This document shows positions 22,945-34,445 of a DNA stretch of 64,000 bases, piece after piece. Made by a program: the position numbers and the translations under genes. A model generated the notes under the pieces. It was not told the origin of the DNA, searched no databases, and saw only the letters and a list, made by a program, of their open reading frames with translations. Origin of the DNA: Neckera pumila (taxonomy: Eukaryota; Streptophyta; Bryopsida; Hypnales; Neckeraceae); contig OZ018408.1 in NCBI GenBank assembly GCA_963969595.1, forward strand, positions 29,636,108 to 29,700,107, written 5' to 3'. Position 1 is the first letter of the stretch, and each line of letters begins with the position of its first letter.

Positions 22945-23700
22945 GAAATGAAGAGCAAGTTCGATCGATCGACAGCGCTTCCTCTCTCACAACAGGCCTG
23001 GCGGTGTGAAGTGGAAGTGACTAGCTTATATGTTTACTTACGTGTGAAATGCTTTTTGGCTTAGTGACTTGCTTAGTGGTTTTATTAGTGATCACAGTCC
23101 ATTAGTGACACGTACAGGGTGAAGGAAGTTTCCCTCACGTACCACAGCTTGGCATGAGTTAGCAATTTAGTTTGTTCGTCGAGGGTTTGTGCTGTGTTAG
23201 TCTTGTTGAAGGAACTGACGGCCGGAGCACTTAATTATATTAGCGAGCTTGAATTGTGAAAACCTGATTTTTGGATCGTTTTGTGTGTGCTTGCAATTGT
23301 CGTGTGTGAGAGAGGTCGTGATGATGAACAGAATAGCACATGTCCAGAGGTGTTGCAATTAAATAAGAGTAATGTGAGCATTCACGACAGCAGTGGGAGG
23401 AAGGAGGTTGCAATTGTTAGGATTTCAAGTCGTAAGTTCTGATTTCCATTAGCATTCTCATGGTTTGTCCACGCATGCCTTGACAGAGGTTGGAGTCGGA
23501 GTATGACCATGTGCGCTCCAATTGGTGTGAGACCATGTACCCGGTGTGTACATTTTACACATGATTGTGACACTGGGGATTCGATAGGACTTCGTGTGCA
23601 AGGAAGAAGCTCCGGACCAGCAGTCTGTTGTCAGTAGTTGTAAGAACTATGGACAGCTGGTGTGCCAATCCACTTCATTAAGTGGTTGGTTACGTATTAG

Positions 23701-23910
23701 ATAACCGACAAGCCGCAGTAGCGGCGAGTAGGTTATCGGACATAATCGGTTGTTCACTTTTCAATCACAACCTTTGATCTCTGTGATCCAAGGGTGGAGG
23801 AAGCAAGTTGAGAGGAGAGAAGGTTATGAGTTGCAACTTGTAATGGCAATGGTGATGGGTTGCCAATGGGACGGTGCCACGTGAGTGTTGAAAACTCAAC
23901 AACCGGTTAT
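23701..23910. repeat. 210-bp dispersed repeat with short inverted ends, copy 1
   Basis: It begins ATAACCG and ends CGGTTAT. It contains GTAGCGGCGAGTAGGTTAT and GGACGGTGCCACGTGAGTG. The second copy is 43746-43956, about 90% identical by eye. Both are preceded by GTATTAG. No clear target duplication is seen. Confidence 0.8.
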
Positions 23911-23918
23911 GTTATGGG

Positions 23919-24186
23919 GGTCGAGCTTCTAGTTGTATGACGAGCCTCTTGCGGAGGCTGTTTTGCCCCCCGTGTTTTACCTTGGGGAAAACGCAGGGAC
24001 GTTTTATAAGCTACGCATAATTTTTTTTGCAAATTCTGAGTTCACATTTGCAATCAGAGGCCCCAACTTAACTAGGAGAGGTGTTAATAGTTGAATAAAG
24101 ATGGCACAAAATAGGGAGTCCTTTTTTTTACATTCACTGGACTTTACCTCCGCAAGAGGCTCGTCATACAACTAGAAGCTCGATCC
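23919..24186. mobile_element. MULE-like TIR element, 268 bp
   Basis: An inverted repeat of about 38 bp bounds it: TCGAGCTTCTAGTTGTATGA, then CGAGCCTCTTGCGGAGG, with its complement at the right end. GTTATGGG flanks both sides (23911-23918, 24187-24194) as an 8-bp, or imperfect 9-bp, target duplication. A homologous unfilled site occurs at about 46195, on the minus strand (GGTTATGGGTGACTCGACC). Its interior resembles that of 36451-37023. Confidence 0.85.
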
Positions 24187-24772
24187 GTTATGGGTGACTC
24201 GACCTTAATTTGGCTCATCTTCTGCAGCAGCTGCGGAGCTCACAACCTGCCATCTGCCATTGCACCCTCCCCAAGGAGCTCCTGGTGATGAATTGATGAT
24301 GATTGTCAAGCATCCAAATTCTGCATTGCTTTATCAAGTAGTCTGTTGTCAGCAACCCTTTTTTGGGGGGCGAAATGGAGCCAGAAAGCACCATTTCATA
24401 GTGAAAATCTTTTTTTTGCTAGAAAAAAGTAATCTTTGTTCGTCAGAAAAGTTTCAATCCAATTTAAAATATGGATGAAATTGTCAAATTTGGACGAAAA
24501 AGTGTATGAATCTGATTGAAAAGTGTTTAATGGTACAAAAGATGGATGTATTAAGAAATAAAATGCTTCACCAAATTTTAAGTGATCGCCATCCTAGCAC
24601 TTTTTCAAAAAACAAAAAAGAAGGGCTGGTTGTCAGTAGTTGTAAGAACTTTTTTCTGAGATGCAATCCAGGACAGCTTTTCAGTGTACTAACTTATGTG
24701 AGGGAGGGATTCAGGAATACGTGATGCTGGTTACCCTGGTAACTAACTGAAGAACTTCTTTGAGTCCAACCC

Positions 24773-25129
24773 ATTTGTTTACCCAAATAGCGGACTTGTT
24801 TCCGATCAACCCCCATTTGGATGGTATAGGCTCCTGTATTTTCAACCATAGGTCTGTTGCATTTCCATCAAGACATAATGTCTGGGAGGTGTATATTAAA
24901 ACTTAGAATGATCACAACTTGTATATTGAAAGCCACAATTATCACCTATGGTTGGTAATACAACTACTTATAGATCAAGAATAGGTCAAAGAGAACCTTC
25001 TACTAAAAAATTCATAGTAATTACATTTTGTGTAAAAGAAATTTGAGAAAATATGCTTCCAAACTTTGTTTCCACATACAAGAAAAATTCCCATGTGAAC
25101 AAACTTCCACTCCACATATGAGCAATTGC
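24773..25129. other. AT-rich, no gene seen
   Basis: A short spacer between the end of the segmental duplication and the foldback element. No features were recognised. Confidence 0.5.
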
Positions 25130-25133
25130 TTAA

Positions 25134-25873
25134 CCCCTAAAGGACCAAGCACCGTTTTTTGGCAACATAGCGATTTTGGGCAGCTCACTACGGATGGAGT
25201 TTCTATTTTTTTTCTTTGAAAATTTTACTCAACATGTGCCCGAGGAATAGCTTTAAGGCCCAACAATTTTTGTAGCTTTTGACTATACGGTTAAAAAGTT
25301 ATTGCATGATATGTGATTTTCATTGGACGGCGGGCAGCCCGGGCAGCTCAAAAAACTTCTTTAAAAATGACTCTAAAAAAAAATAAAAATCTGAAATTGG
25401 TTCTTTAGATTTATATAGAAGTGTGAAGCTTTGAATCATTCAATTTGGATCTATGAGTCAAAAGTTATGAAGATTTTAAGTTTGAGGGTAGATATGGAGT
25501 CTTTCAAAACCATACCTACCCACAAACTTAAAATCCTCATAACTTTTGACTCATAGATCCAAATTGAATGATTCAAAGCTTCACACTTCTATATAAATCT
25601 AAAGAACCTATTTCAGATTTTTATTTTTTTTTAGAGTCATTTTTAAAGAAGTTTTTTGAGCTGCCCGGGCTGCCCGCCGTCCAATGAAAATCACATATCA
25701 TGCAATAACTTTTTAACCGTATAGTCAAAAGCTACAAAAATTGTTGGGCCTTAAAGCTACTCCTCGGGCACATGTTATGTAAAATTTTCAAAGAAAAAAA
25801 ATAGAAACTCCATCCGTAGTGAGCTGCCCAAAATCGCTATGTTGCCAAAAAACGGTGCTTGGTCCTTTAGGGG
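25134..25873. mobile_element. Foldback piggyBac-like element (368-bp arms)
   Basis: TTAA flanks both ends. The arms 25130-25497 and 25510-25877, including the TTAA, are near-perfect inverted copies separated by 12 bases (AGTCTTTCAAAA). Each arm begins CCCCTAAAGGACCAAGCACC and matches one end of family A, as at 40459 and 46754. It is therefore two copies of the same transposon end joined head to head. A transcript would fold into a very long hairpin. Confidence 0.93.
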
Positions 25874-25877
25874 TTAA

Positions 25878-26257
25878 GCGATTGAAAATGGGTCGGAAAA
25901 TGTGAATTCATATAGATTCGGAACCTGAGATTCCGAATACTCGAGGAGAGGAGGAGAAATACTGTACACTGTTGACGCACTACAAACGTCGGGCCCCATT
26001 TTTACATTTTACCTTCCAGTGTGAAAAGTTTTTTTTTTAGAGTTTCGGCATTTGGGACTCAAAAGCCAGGACCAGTGAGAGCATGCTACGTGGAGCCCCC
26101 TTCACATCTTGCTAAATTTGGCTCATCATTTGCAACAGATCGACGCCCGGACGCAGCCGTGCAGGTCCCACTTGCAGTTGCGCGACTCCCGAAGAAGGTC
26201 AGTCGGGGTGAAGCATACCGACGGATTCTGCATTAGGCCCTCGCACATGGGGGGTGG
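25878..26257. other. Non-coding spacer
   Basis: It holds a modestly GC-rich stretch around 26080-26240 with a chance open frame; I recognise no gene. Confidence 0.4.
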
Positions 26258-26260
26258 TGA

Positions 26261-27144
26261 GAGCATCCCCACCCGTCTTGCATATTGGATGACTTGTAGC
26301 CACCAGTGATCCCAGAACTGCTTTACTAAATTTAGTGCAACATGCTACCTAAGTTATTAGGATTTAGTGCAATATGCTACCTCCAAGACAAATGGGCATC
26401 AGTTTTGGCTATCTTGAGAGTGAGTAGTATTAAAAAAAATAGAAAAAATAGGATTTTGCAAGTTTTAAAGGATAATTGGGAGTATTATAATAAAAAAAAC
26501 TAATGAAATAGATGCTAATTCCAATGTAGAGGAAGTTGCACATTGGCTACCAAATTCTATTGATTGTTGCAATCTTGACTAAAATCTAATTTTTTCAAGG
26601 ATTTTTTCCAATACACTTTTACCTCCTAAAATTTTTTAGTAGCAATGGAGCAAAATTTAGCCACTTCTGTGAACACTGGTAGCCACCGGCTTGCAAAATT
26701 ACCCCACTCGTCCAGTATCGTTTTTTTGGACAAGTGTCGCCAGAAGTCTTCAAACCACTGGAGCAAATCTAGAGGGAGGGCGTCCGACAGGCTGAAACAG
26801 TCTGACAAGTGCGAAATTCGTCCACAAAATAAACGATGCACCCGTCTTGCATAATGGATGAACTTCTTAAGAGGCCAAGCCAAAAGCCTATGGTGGCTTG
26901 CAAAACAGGGCTCTTTTGCAAGCCAAAGGGCGGCTTGCAAACCGGCTTGCAAATCGCATGTGACAAGCGCCTTTTCCACTTTCCCAAAAAGCAAGGACAT
27001 GATCCATGAATGTGGATGTAGCTCATTCGATGGTGACGGCCTCTTAAGAGGCCATGGGTGGAGCGACCCTTCTTCCCCGGCTTGCAAAATGGACTGCCGG
27101 GCTTGCAACCTGGCTTGCATTTTGCAAGCCGAGTGGTGATGCTC
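26261..27144. mobile_element. PIF/Harbinger-like TIR element, 884 bp
   Basis: The left end is GAGCATCCCCACCCGTCTTG; the right end is the complement of GAGCATCACCACTCGGCTTG. TGA flanks both sides as a 3-bp duplication. The right half is packed with GGCTTGCAAA and TTTGCAAGCC words in both orientations, typical of subterminal transposase-binding repeats. The middle (to about 26680) repeats sequence at 20620-20745. No transposase is recognised; the open frames here derive from the repeats. Confidence 0.75.
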
Positions 27145-28167
27145 TGAAGGCTACGCCCCCACCTCCGCAGCCACATGCAAGCTTCTTGGAGGCTTCGCCT
27201 GCCCGTTTGGCAGGGTGAAAGCCCCGAGGCAGGTGAACCCCCCGAGGAAGGTTTGAGAATAAAATGTACGGAGTATTAGGATGAATCCAGGGAGTTATTT
27301 ATGCCTCGGAAGAGCTGCACTTGTGGGTTTTTTTCTTTGTTTCTGGTTTTTCATAGTTTTTCAATTGAAAGTGCTTGATTGGGTTGTGAATAATTTGATT
27401 TTTTTGGTTTGGGGATTTAAGATTGGGAGTCGTATTTTAATTTGAAACAAAACAATTTAGGGGAGTTTTAGAAGGCAATATCAAGCCTTCTTTTACTACG
27501 CAGATAGTGGTCACATGGTGGATGTTGTTTATGACAATGAACAATTCCGTGAGTTTCAAACCAAAAGCTCAGGAGGTATTCAAATTTGGTTTAGGAACTT
27601 CAATGGGTTTCTTATTTCTGCCACTTTTGTTTAGTCTTGCCTACCGGAAGAAATGAAATCCTCCACGTCTCTTTTGGGTAGAGCCTAAGCAATCCACGCT
27701 TTCTTGAGAACATGCAGCTGTGAATCAAGTGAGGCTAGAAATGGAAATCAAAAAAATTGTAGCATGCGTAATTTATAGATTTCAATTTAACTATAACTCC
27801 AGTTTCACTATAACTCCAGTTTAACTAAGGTAACTACACCTTAAATCGCACAATTTAGCAATTCAACCTGATTCAACATGGTTTTTATTATTATATTGAA
27901 TTTTTTTTTGTAGGATCCCATTGGTAGTCAAAAGGGGATTCTAGACTCTCTTAGAATACATTTTTTGGACACAGTGTGAATAAACTATGAATTTCCAAAG
28001 TGTTGAGAATAGGTGTATCCAAAAGCAATCATAGAGTCATATGAATAGTGGGAGTACATTTTAGGCCAAAATATCCGTTGTGCGTTTTTCAGAATCGTAC
28101 GATTTTAGGTGTGGTTACCTTATAACGTTTACTTAGTGAGGAAAGAAAGACTAAGTAAATGAGGTGT

Positions 28168-28170
<3 letters not shown>
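27145..28170. other. Non-coding, no gene recognised
   Basis: A short open stretch at about 27510-27635 reads GHMVDVVYDNEQFREFQTKS and beyond, but it has no start, no flanking exon and no recognisable family. The rest is A/T-rich. Confidence 0.35.

Positions 28171-28199
<29 letters not shown>
28171..28199 (+). repeat. 29-base poly-G tract
   Basis: An uninterrupted G29, a strong candidate for quadruplex formation and a likely site of length variation or assembly error. Confidence 0.95.
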
Positions 28200-28200
<1 letters not shown>

Positions 28201-28377
28201 TCTCCAGTTTAACTTGTTTCTGATTAAAAGGAGTAAACAGCCCGTGAGGGCTCAGTCTTTACAGGCTGTGAAGTCTGCCTGGTTTGTCCAAGGCTAGGCA
28301 AACCCTACCTTTCAGGCCCTCACATACAACCCTCAATGGCTTGTGTGAGGGCCATATGCGAGGGCCTATTGCTTTAA

Positions 28378-29205
28378 CCTCTAAAGGACCGGTTGTCCTC
28401 TCAGGGGACAATTTGAATCTAAGCAGATTCCTATTGTCTCAATTTTTTAGTAATATTTTTGGAGATTTTTTGAGGTTGTATATTTTTGCAAGAGCTTTGT
28501 GAATATAATTTTTATTTTCATTGATGCCCATGAGCAAAAGTTATGGCATTATAAGCAAGAATGAAATTTGGCGGGCAGCACAAAAAATCATAAAAAGTCA
28601 AAATAGTTTTTTTTCAATTTTTTTGACTTAAAGATTATATTTTGTCTACATGTGAAGCTTTGTTTCATTCAATTTGGACTAATAATGAGAAAGTTATGGA
28701 CAATCAAAGTTTTTCGGGCAATCTAAGCATATTCTTGAAAAAATAACTTATAGAATTCATTTTTGAATGCAATTTTTAGAATTAAAAAAAAAAATTATTA
28801 CATAGGGTTAGATTTTCTTACTAAAACAATCTCACCATTGGAATTATTGTATTTCAATTCCATCTAAAAGCTATTAACAATAAAGTTTTTTCTTCAATCT
28901 TGAATCCACCTCTACTTAACAATTTTTTAATGAGTGAAAATTAAGTGTTTTTTTCCTAAATTTTTTTGGTAGATTCTCAACTCAACTACTTAACATAAAT
29001 AAGTAGAAAATCAAAATAAATAGTGCAAAAAATTTGAACTAAAAAGATTAAAAGTAAAAAATCTAGTCAAGCAAGGTGGAAAAAAAATTATTTTCTTCAC
29101 TTTAAATGCATATATCTTGCAATCTATGTGGTCAAAGTTTCTGAAATTTCTTCCAAATATATATATATTAGTCAAGTATAAGATCTTACGGTTGGATATG
29201 CAAAT
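28378..29205 (+). mobile_element. piggyBac-like family C, truncated copy
   Basis: TTAA then CCTCTAAAGGACCGG opens it, followed by the small hairpin TTGTCCTCTCAGGGGACAA. The interior is the inverse of 8994-9919. The far end is replaced by a tandem repeat. Beyond that, 29540-29750 repeats the family C end in the opposite orientation, so the copy is rearranged. Confidence 0.6.
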
Positions 29206-29209
29206 AAAA

Positions 29210-29299
29210 ACCCGTCAATGTTAAGCAATTTAGCACCCCAAACCGTCAATGTTAAGCAATTTAGCACCCAAAACCGTCAATGTTAAGCAATTTAGCACA
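29210..29299 (+). repeat. 31-bp tandem repeat, three units
   Basis: Three nearly identical copies of CCGTCAATGTTAAGCAATTT plus AGCACCC. Confidence 0.9.
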
Positions 29300-30546
29300 G
29301 TTGGAGGCAACTTTTCCTTAAATTAGTATTTTTGTAGTATTGGCGAGTGAAAATCACGAATATTCAAAAAAAAAAATTAGATTTTTCGTATGTGGTATGT
29401 AATGGGTCTACTAATGGCTCATTGCATACAACATACTACAAAACCTAGTGGTCAAATCCAACATTCCTTGTCAATTTGTCAAATAATGAACTAAAAACTT
29501 AGGTTTAGGCCTTTTTTTTCACAAAGTACATTAAAAACAATCATTTTTGATGCAAAGAGAAACTAGTTTCAAAAATTATTATTTACGCATACATGATTGT
29601 AGTATCTTATAATAGACTTATATGAAAATGTATAGAAGTAATTTAAAAAACTTTGACCAAATAGATTGCAAAATATTTGCATTTAAAGTTAAAGAAACAT
29701 GGAATTTTTGTATTATGGCAAACTAGATTAAAAGCTTTTTTATTTAAAATTTAACACTAGATTACAAGATTATGAATACTCTTACTATAACCTCTAAAGG
29801 AACAAAGTGTACATTTTAGGCAAAAATTGTCAAAAACTATCAATCTTGAAGAAAGCAAGAAAAAAATGAAATTAAGAAAAAAATCAACTATAAAAGTGTA
29901 TTAGACTACAATAGGAATGTGTGGAAAAAATTTCATAATTTTTTACTATACCAGTTTCAAAAATATACTACATGAAGTTAGAAGAAAAAATGTTTTTGAC
30001 CCTACTTGATAGGGTCCATACATTTTAATTCTACCTAGTGTGAGATTTTTACACTACAATGAGTTTCTTTTTGAAATTGCATCCTACATATTGTTGGTTA
30101 CATGCTTGCAAAATTTCAATAGATGATCTAGGACCCAATAGTAACCAGGGGGGGATATCCAAAAGTTGTGTCAAATTTTCAAAAGGATCTATTCAAAATT
30201 GCACTACTAGAGAATAGCAACCAAAACAACAAAAAATTAACAAGTGCCTGTTGCTTTAGGCACCAGCGGTCACAAATTAAGAACTTTCACAGTTTCCTGC
30301 TAAAAGTGCCACATGTGCTACTTTCGTTCTGTTGTTTTGGGTACTACACCCGTTTTAAAAACAGTATGGCACGTACTTTAACACATTTGTTGCTTATGTG
30401 GCATATCTCATGATACAGTATTACCTTGACTGCAAATGAAATTACTGTCAGTAATTTGTAGTGACGAGGAGGGCTTCTGAGTTTTGAGGCGGCTCTCCGT
30501 CTTCGGTCGAGTGCGGTGCTTCTCGCAGTGCAGCAGCCAAATCTCC
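29300..30546. other. AT-rich region before the eL32 fragment
   Basis: It contains family C-like and other piggyBac-like debris; CCTCTAAAGGAACAAAG begins at about 29792 without a clean TTAA. From about 30460 the sequence becomes GC-rich. A pyrimidine-rich CTCTCCGTCTTC stretch just upstream of the eL32 ATG is consistent with a ribosomal-protein 5' region. Confidence 0.4.
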
Positions 30547-31123
30547 ATGGTGACCGCTCTCGTCAAGCGCAATGTTGTCCAGAAGCGCGTCAAGAAGTTG
30601 AAGCGCATGCAGTCCGACCGCAAAATTTGCGTGAAGGTAACCAACCTCCGCGGAGCTGCAACATCGTCGGAGACTTCTTCCTTCTCGTTCGAGGGGTAGC
30701 TGATCTCATTTAGGGTTTTGAAGTCGCTTTTGGAGTTCTTTCGAGAAGTTGAAGGTGTTTCAAGCAGGGTTTGAGCTTTTGGAGAATTTAGGATTGCAGT
30801 ATTTGGTTTAGGGTAATAGTAATCTGTCCCTCTTGCTTTTGGGAGTTTGTTGGGACGAGTCGTGGTTTTGCGGTTGATTCAGGGTCCTGTTTAGGGTATG
30901 CATGTTGATGTGGTGGGAGTTGATGTAGTTACTTGTCCTAGACAAACTGGAGGACGCCAAAGGATATCGACTCTAGGGTTCGCCGTAATTTCAAGGGATG
31001 CATTGTCATGTCCAACCTTTGTTACGGATCGAACAAGAAGACTAGGCATGGGCTGCCAAGTGGCGTCGTCAAGTTTTTGGTTCACAACGTAAATGATGTT
31101 GAGCTTCTGTTGATGCGGAATAG
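30547..31123 (+). pseudogene. RPL32: Ribosomal protein eL32 (RPL32), exons 1 and 2 only
   Basis: eL32 is a component of the cytosolic 60S ribosomal subunit. Exon 1, 30547-30636, encodes 30 residues (MVTALVKRNVVQKRVKKLKR, MQSDRKICVK) and ends AAG|GTAACC. Exon 2, 30942-31123, follows CTAG and reads [60 protein letters not shown] before the donor AG|GTGAGC. The [24 protein letters not shown] and KFLVHNV-ELLLM strings identify the family. The expected last exon (roughly 40 residues, the AEIAH...KRKAIVERA region) was not found within the next 2 kb. Several positions that are normally constant differ (MPN to MSN, RKFKG to RNFKG, RHYLP to RHGLP). I favour a diverging pseudogene or captured 5' fragment; a gene with a distant third exon remains possible. 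Confidence 0.8.
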
Positions 31124-33290
31124 GTGAGCAGTTTATTCCTTTCATATTCTTTGCTAAGTGCCCAAGTCTTGATGTATGTATGTGGTAAATTTAGGGTTTG
31201 AAGAGGTTCTCTACGAGCTGCAGAGCTTTTTAGCTTCTACTCAGTCGTCAGGTGACCCTGCATGGAACGGCAGTCTTTCATGTGCTCCCAACGTTGATGG
31301 CAGAAAATTTTTGGCTGTTTTTTTTAACGGAAATATTGAAGGTATGTTTGTTGCATTCAATATTGGAAATTGGAATCGTCCTGAATTGGTGTTCTGTTAC
31401 TTCAGGAAATTAGCATTTATATTCTACAGCATCAGGAAATGCAAAGTATGTTGGCATAGTCGTAAGTGAATTGTGAATGGAAAGCACGAGGGCATGTGTT
31501 ACTATTAGCTTTGTTACTATTAAGCAATGATAGTCTGCCAGATGTGCAGAAGTTTGTGATGATAATATTATGTACTGGTTTTCTTGTTGTGGTCTTGTGA
31601 AATGCTGATAGTAAATTGAATATACCGTAATTGAGTGGAAGACAATCTAACATGAGACTGTGACGGTTTTAAGAGGGATATGCTTGCTCTCTGTATTGAT
31701 CAGGTTTGGGAGGTTTGCAGGTGGGAAGACGATGTTAGTGGATGACCGAGCTCTGATAGTGTACGTGTAAGGTTAGGAGGAGGATGTTCAATGCACTCAC
31801 TTTAGGTAAGGTGTGCTGTCTACTCTTGATAGCTTCTTCAGAATTTACTTTGAAGCCTCTGGTTTTGAAGATAGGGGCTCGAGTAGAATACTTTGTATGT
31901 GGCCTAATCGCTGTCTGTGGCGTTGACGCTCTCTGAAGCAAAAATATATGTTAGCTCCAAAATGTTAGCAATGTAGTTTTTAGATTTGTGAATGCCATGG
32001 ACCTGCAGGTCCACATAAGCCATTGATTAGGGTCAGTGTAAAGGAAAAGTATGCAAAATGATCCAGATTTATTGATTGAGTTTGATTTATATTTGACTGC
32101 TTATTCTCCTCTAGTGGTGAAGTGCTTCTGCAGAAGTAATTGCTGTAAATCCTAGTAGTACTGTCAGCTATTGCTGGTTCCGTGATAGACATACATTGAA
32201 GTGGATGTTGTCTTAGAAGCGGAACCACGGCGGAACCACGGCGCTGAAGTTATTAGTGTCAGTCTGTGGATGCAAAAAAAATTATATTTACTCGTGTCTT
32301 CAATCTGCAGGGCTTCACTTAATAGCATCGCGACATGTTCAAGACATGGCCCAGCTATAAACTTGATGCCCCATATATCAAAATTGAACGCAAGTAAGTG
32401 CAATTGCGGTTTTAACTGTAGGAATGGAAACGAAATATTACCTTTTTATGAAGAATTTGAAACATATTACTATGCTTCATCTTCTGGTTAGTAAATTGTA
32501 AGTTCATGACGTATACTAATGGAGGTAATTGCAGTTATTGTGGTGGACTGAGTAGGAGGGGACTATAATTTTCTATAGCACTTAATCGACTTGTAAATTT
32601 TCTTGGTTTTTGTTGGTTACTTCTCCCTCTAACCTTATACTCTGTCTTGTCAGTGGCAGGTGGAAGTCGCAAGATCACCATTGGATGTAAATATCACGAA
32701 CGGTGACGTAGTGTAAGGCAATGTATGTATGCTGTACGCAGTGGAAAATAAATAAAGAGTGGGACACATGACATTGGTCCAAGTTTCTCATATGTGGAAT
32801 TATCTCCACTTGTTAGTTGACAGATGGTAGAGGGTGTCGCACTCATGTTGGATTTTTCCAGGAAAAGAAATAACAGAGATGACAAAATGAACGAGCACTT
32901 TCGGCTTATTCTTTTTTATTCCCTTGTTGGCGAATCAAGTAAATTGTAATAAAGTGGAAGAAAATGGAATTCCGTGGAAATCGGCATGGAACTTCCTAAA
33001 AATATTCCATGAAAATGGTTTGTCGCTGTAGATTTCCTTAGCTGGTCAAGACTTCCACCTGCCAGTGTCTTGTCAGTGACAAGTGGCATTGTAGCTATCC
33101 TTAGCTTTGACTGTTTTGGGAGATGGTGCCGAATCAACAAAGCAGAACAACAAAGTTCAGTGGAATTCTGACCGGGACAACGTGACCGGAACAACAGCTG
33201 CAGACAACTGTTTTCAGTTCTAGAACTGTTGATTTGGTCATGGGTTTCTCTAGTAGTGTTGACTTGATAGGAATCTGTCCAAAATTTTAA
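31124..33290. other. Non-coding after eL32, no gene recognised
   Basis: The base composition is more balanced than the flanks, and scattered splice-like sites (for example CTGCAG and GGTAAG words) suggest former gene or intron DNA. I could not recognise a protein in any frame. Confidence 0.35.
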
Positions 33291-34440
33291 TTTTTAATTC
33301 AACAACCAAAGTGTCTTTTAGGGATTAAAATCTTTGAGTTTCAAATTTTTGAATTAAAAAAAAATTATGCTGGAAAGTTGACTTGATAGTTTAGGAAAAT
33401 ATTTTTTTTTTAAATAATATGATTTTCATTCTCTAAAAAATTGTTAAATAGAAGTAGGTATGAGATAGAGGGGAGAATTAAATCATTTATAACCCTAAAG
33501 ATGGAATGGAAATACACTTATTCTAATGATGTGATTGTTACAACAAACAAACTAAACCTTTTAGAATTCTATTTTTCTAAAATTATCAAAACTTGAGCCC
33601 AAAGAACAAAATCTTTCCTTTTAACTATTTTGAGCTTTGTGTGGGATACATTTTGCTCCCAAATACCAATCAAAGTAAAGATTATAATTCCAAAAAGCTT
33701 ATCTACTTTCTATCTTGAAAAAACTTCAAAAAATCATACCAAAAATTACAAATCACAAGAGCATATCCAAACTATGACGTGCCCACCAAAGAGACATTTG
33801 GTAATTTGTGGATAAAGGTTAGCAAATGCTATTTGGCACATGCCTAAAAAAAAAGATTTACTTTTTCTAGAATAAAAATTTGAAAAAAAAATCCCTTAAA
33901 TTTTATTATTTGTTTTTATAAATATTTTTTGATGACCTTAGCCATTGAGAACAAGTTTTTGATCTCACTTTTGGTGTTTTTTTTTGAAGTTCTTCTATAA
34001 CACTAAAAAATACTTTGGTTTTCTTGAAGCATAATTTTTTTTCAATTGGTGCCTAGGAGAAAATGTAATGTTAGAAATAGCTCAAAACCATTGGCCCTAG
34101 GTATAAAATACAATTCAAAAACTTGAAATTCAAATTCTTAAGAATTTGTTTTTAGAATTAATTTCTGCATGCAATGGCAAGCTTTAGATTTAGTCAGAGT
34201 CAAAGGAAAGTTGTGCACTACAAAAGCAAGGGATAACAAACAAATCCCCTTCATGATAAGGTAACACGCTCGAAATCGCACAAGCATTAAGAACCGCCCT
34301 TATAAATGACTATGAAATGGAAATGAAGGGATTCTATAATTAACCTCTATAGTCATGGAATGAATTGAGGAAAGAAGCATTATTAATTGCAAGAGTCAAC
34401 ATTCTCTTAGTTTTTCCCATCTATACCTTAAGTTAGGTTA
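33291..34440. other. AT-rich, family C-like remnant
   Basis: About 33300-33640 resembles the interior of the family C elements (GTTAAATAGAAGTAGGT..., and a GGGATTAAAAT end). The remainder has no recognisable content. Confidence 0.4.
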
Positions 34441-34445
34441 TTTAT

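Larger units (their letters stand above)
23649..24628. mobile_element. Composite insertion of about 1 kb with 22-bp flanking repeat
   Basis: GTTGTCAGTAGTTGTAAGAA plus CT stands at 23627-23648 and again at 24629-24650. The inverted copy has this sequence once. The block between is therefore an insertion with a 22-bp target duplication. It carries the 210-bp repeat, a MULE-like element, and a stretch shared with 46.1 kb. Its right end is A-rich but has no true poly-A tail, so the mechanism is open. Confidence 0.75.
22031..24772 (+). repeat. Inverted segmental duplication, plus-strand copy
   Basis: The gene and its 3' flank (to about 23648, then 24651-24772) match the minus strand of 47980-49960 base for base over long stretches. 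Examples are CGACCGACAGCG-type flank words, GGACGTACC, and TTACCCTGGTAACTAACT. Similarity stops after CCAACCCATTTG in both copies. The copy is interrupted by a block at 23649-24628 that the other copy lacks. Confidence 0.88.

Noticed and set aside
26626..27176. 164- and 135-residue minus-strand open frames
   Set aside because: They are built from repeated CTTGCAA words inside the PIF-like element; no domain.
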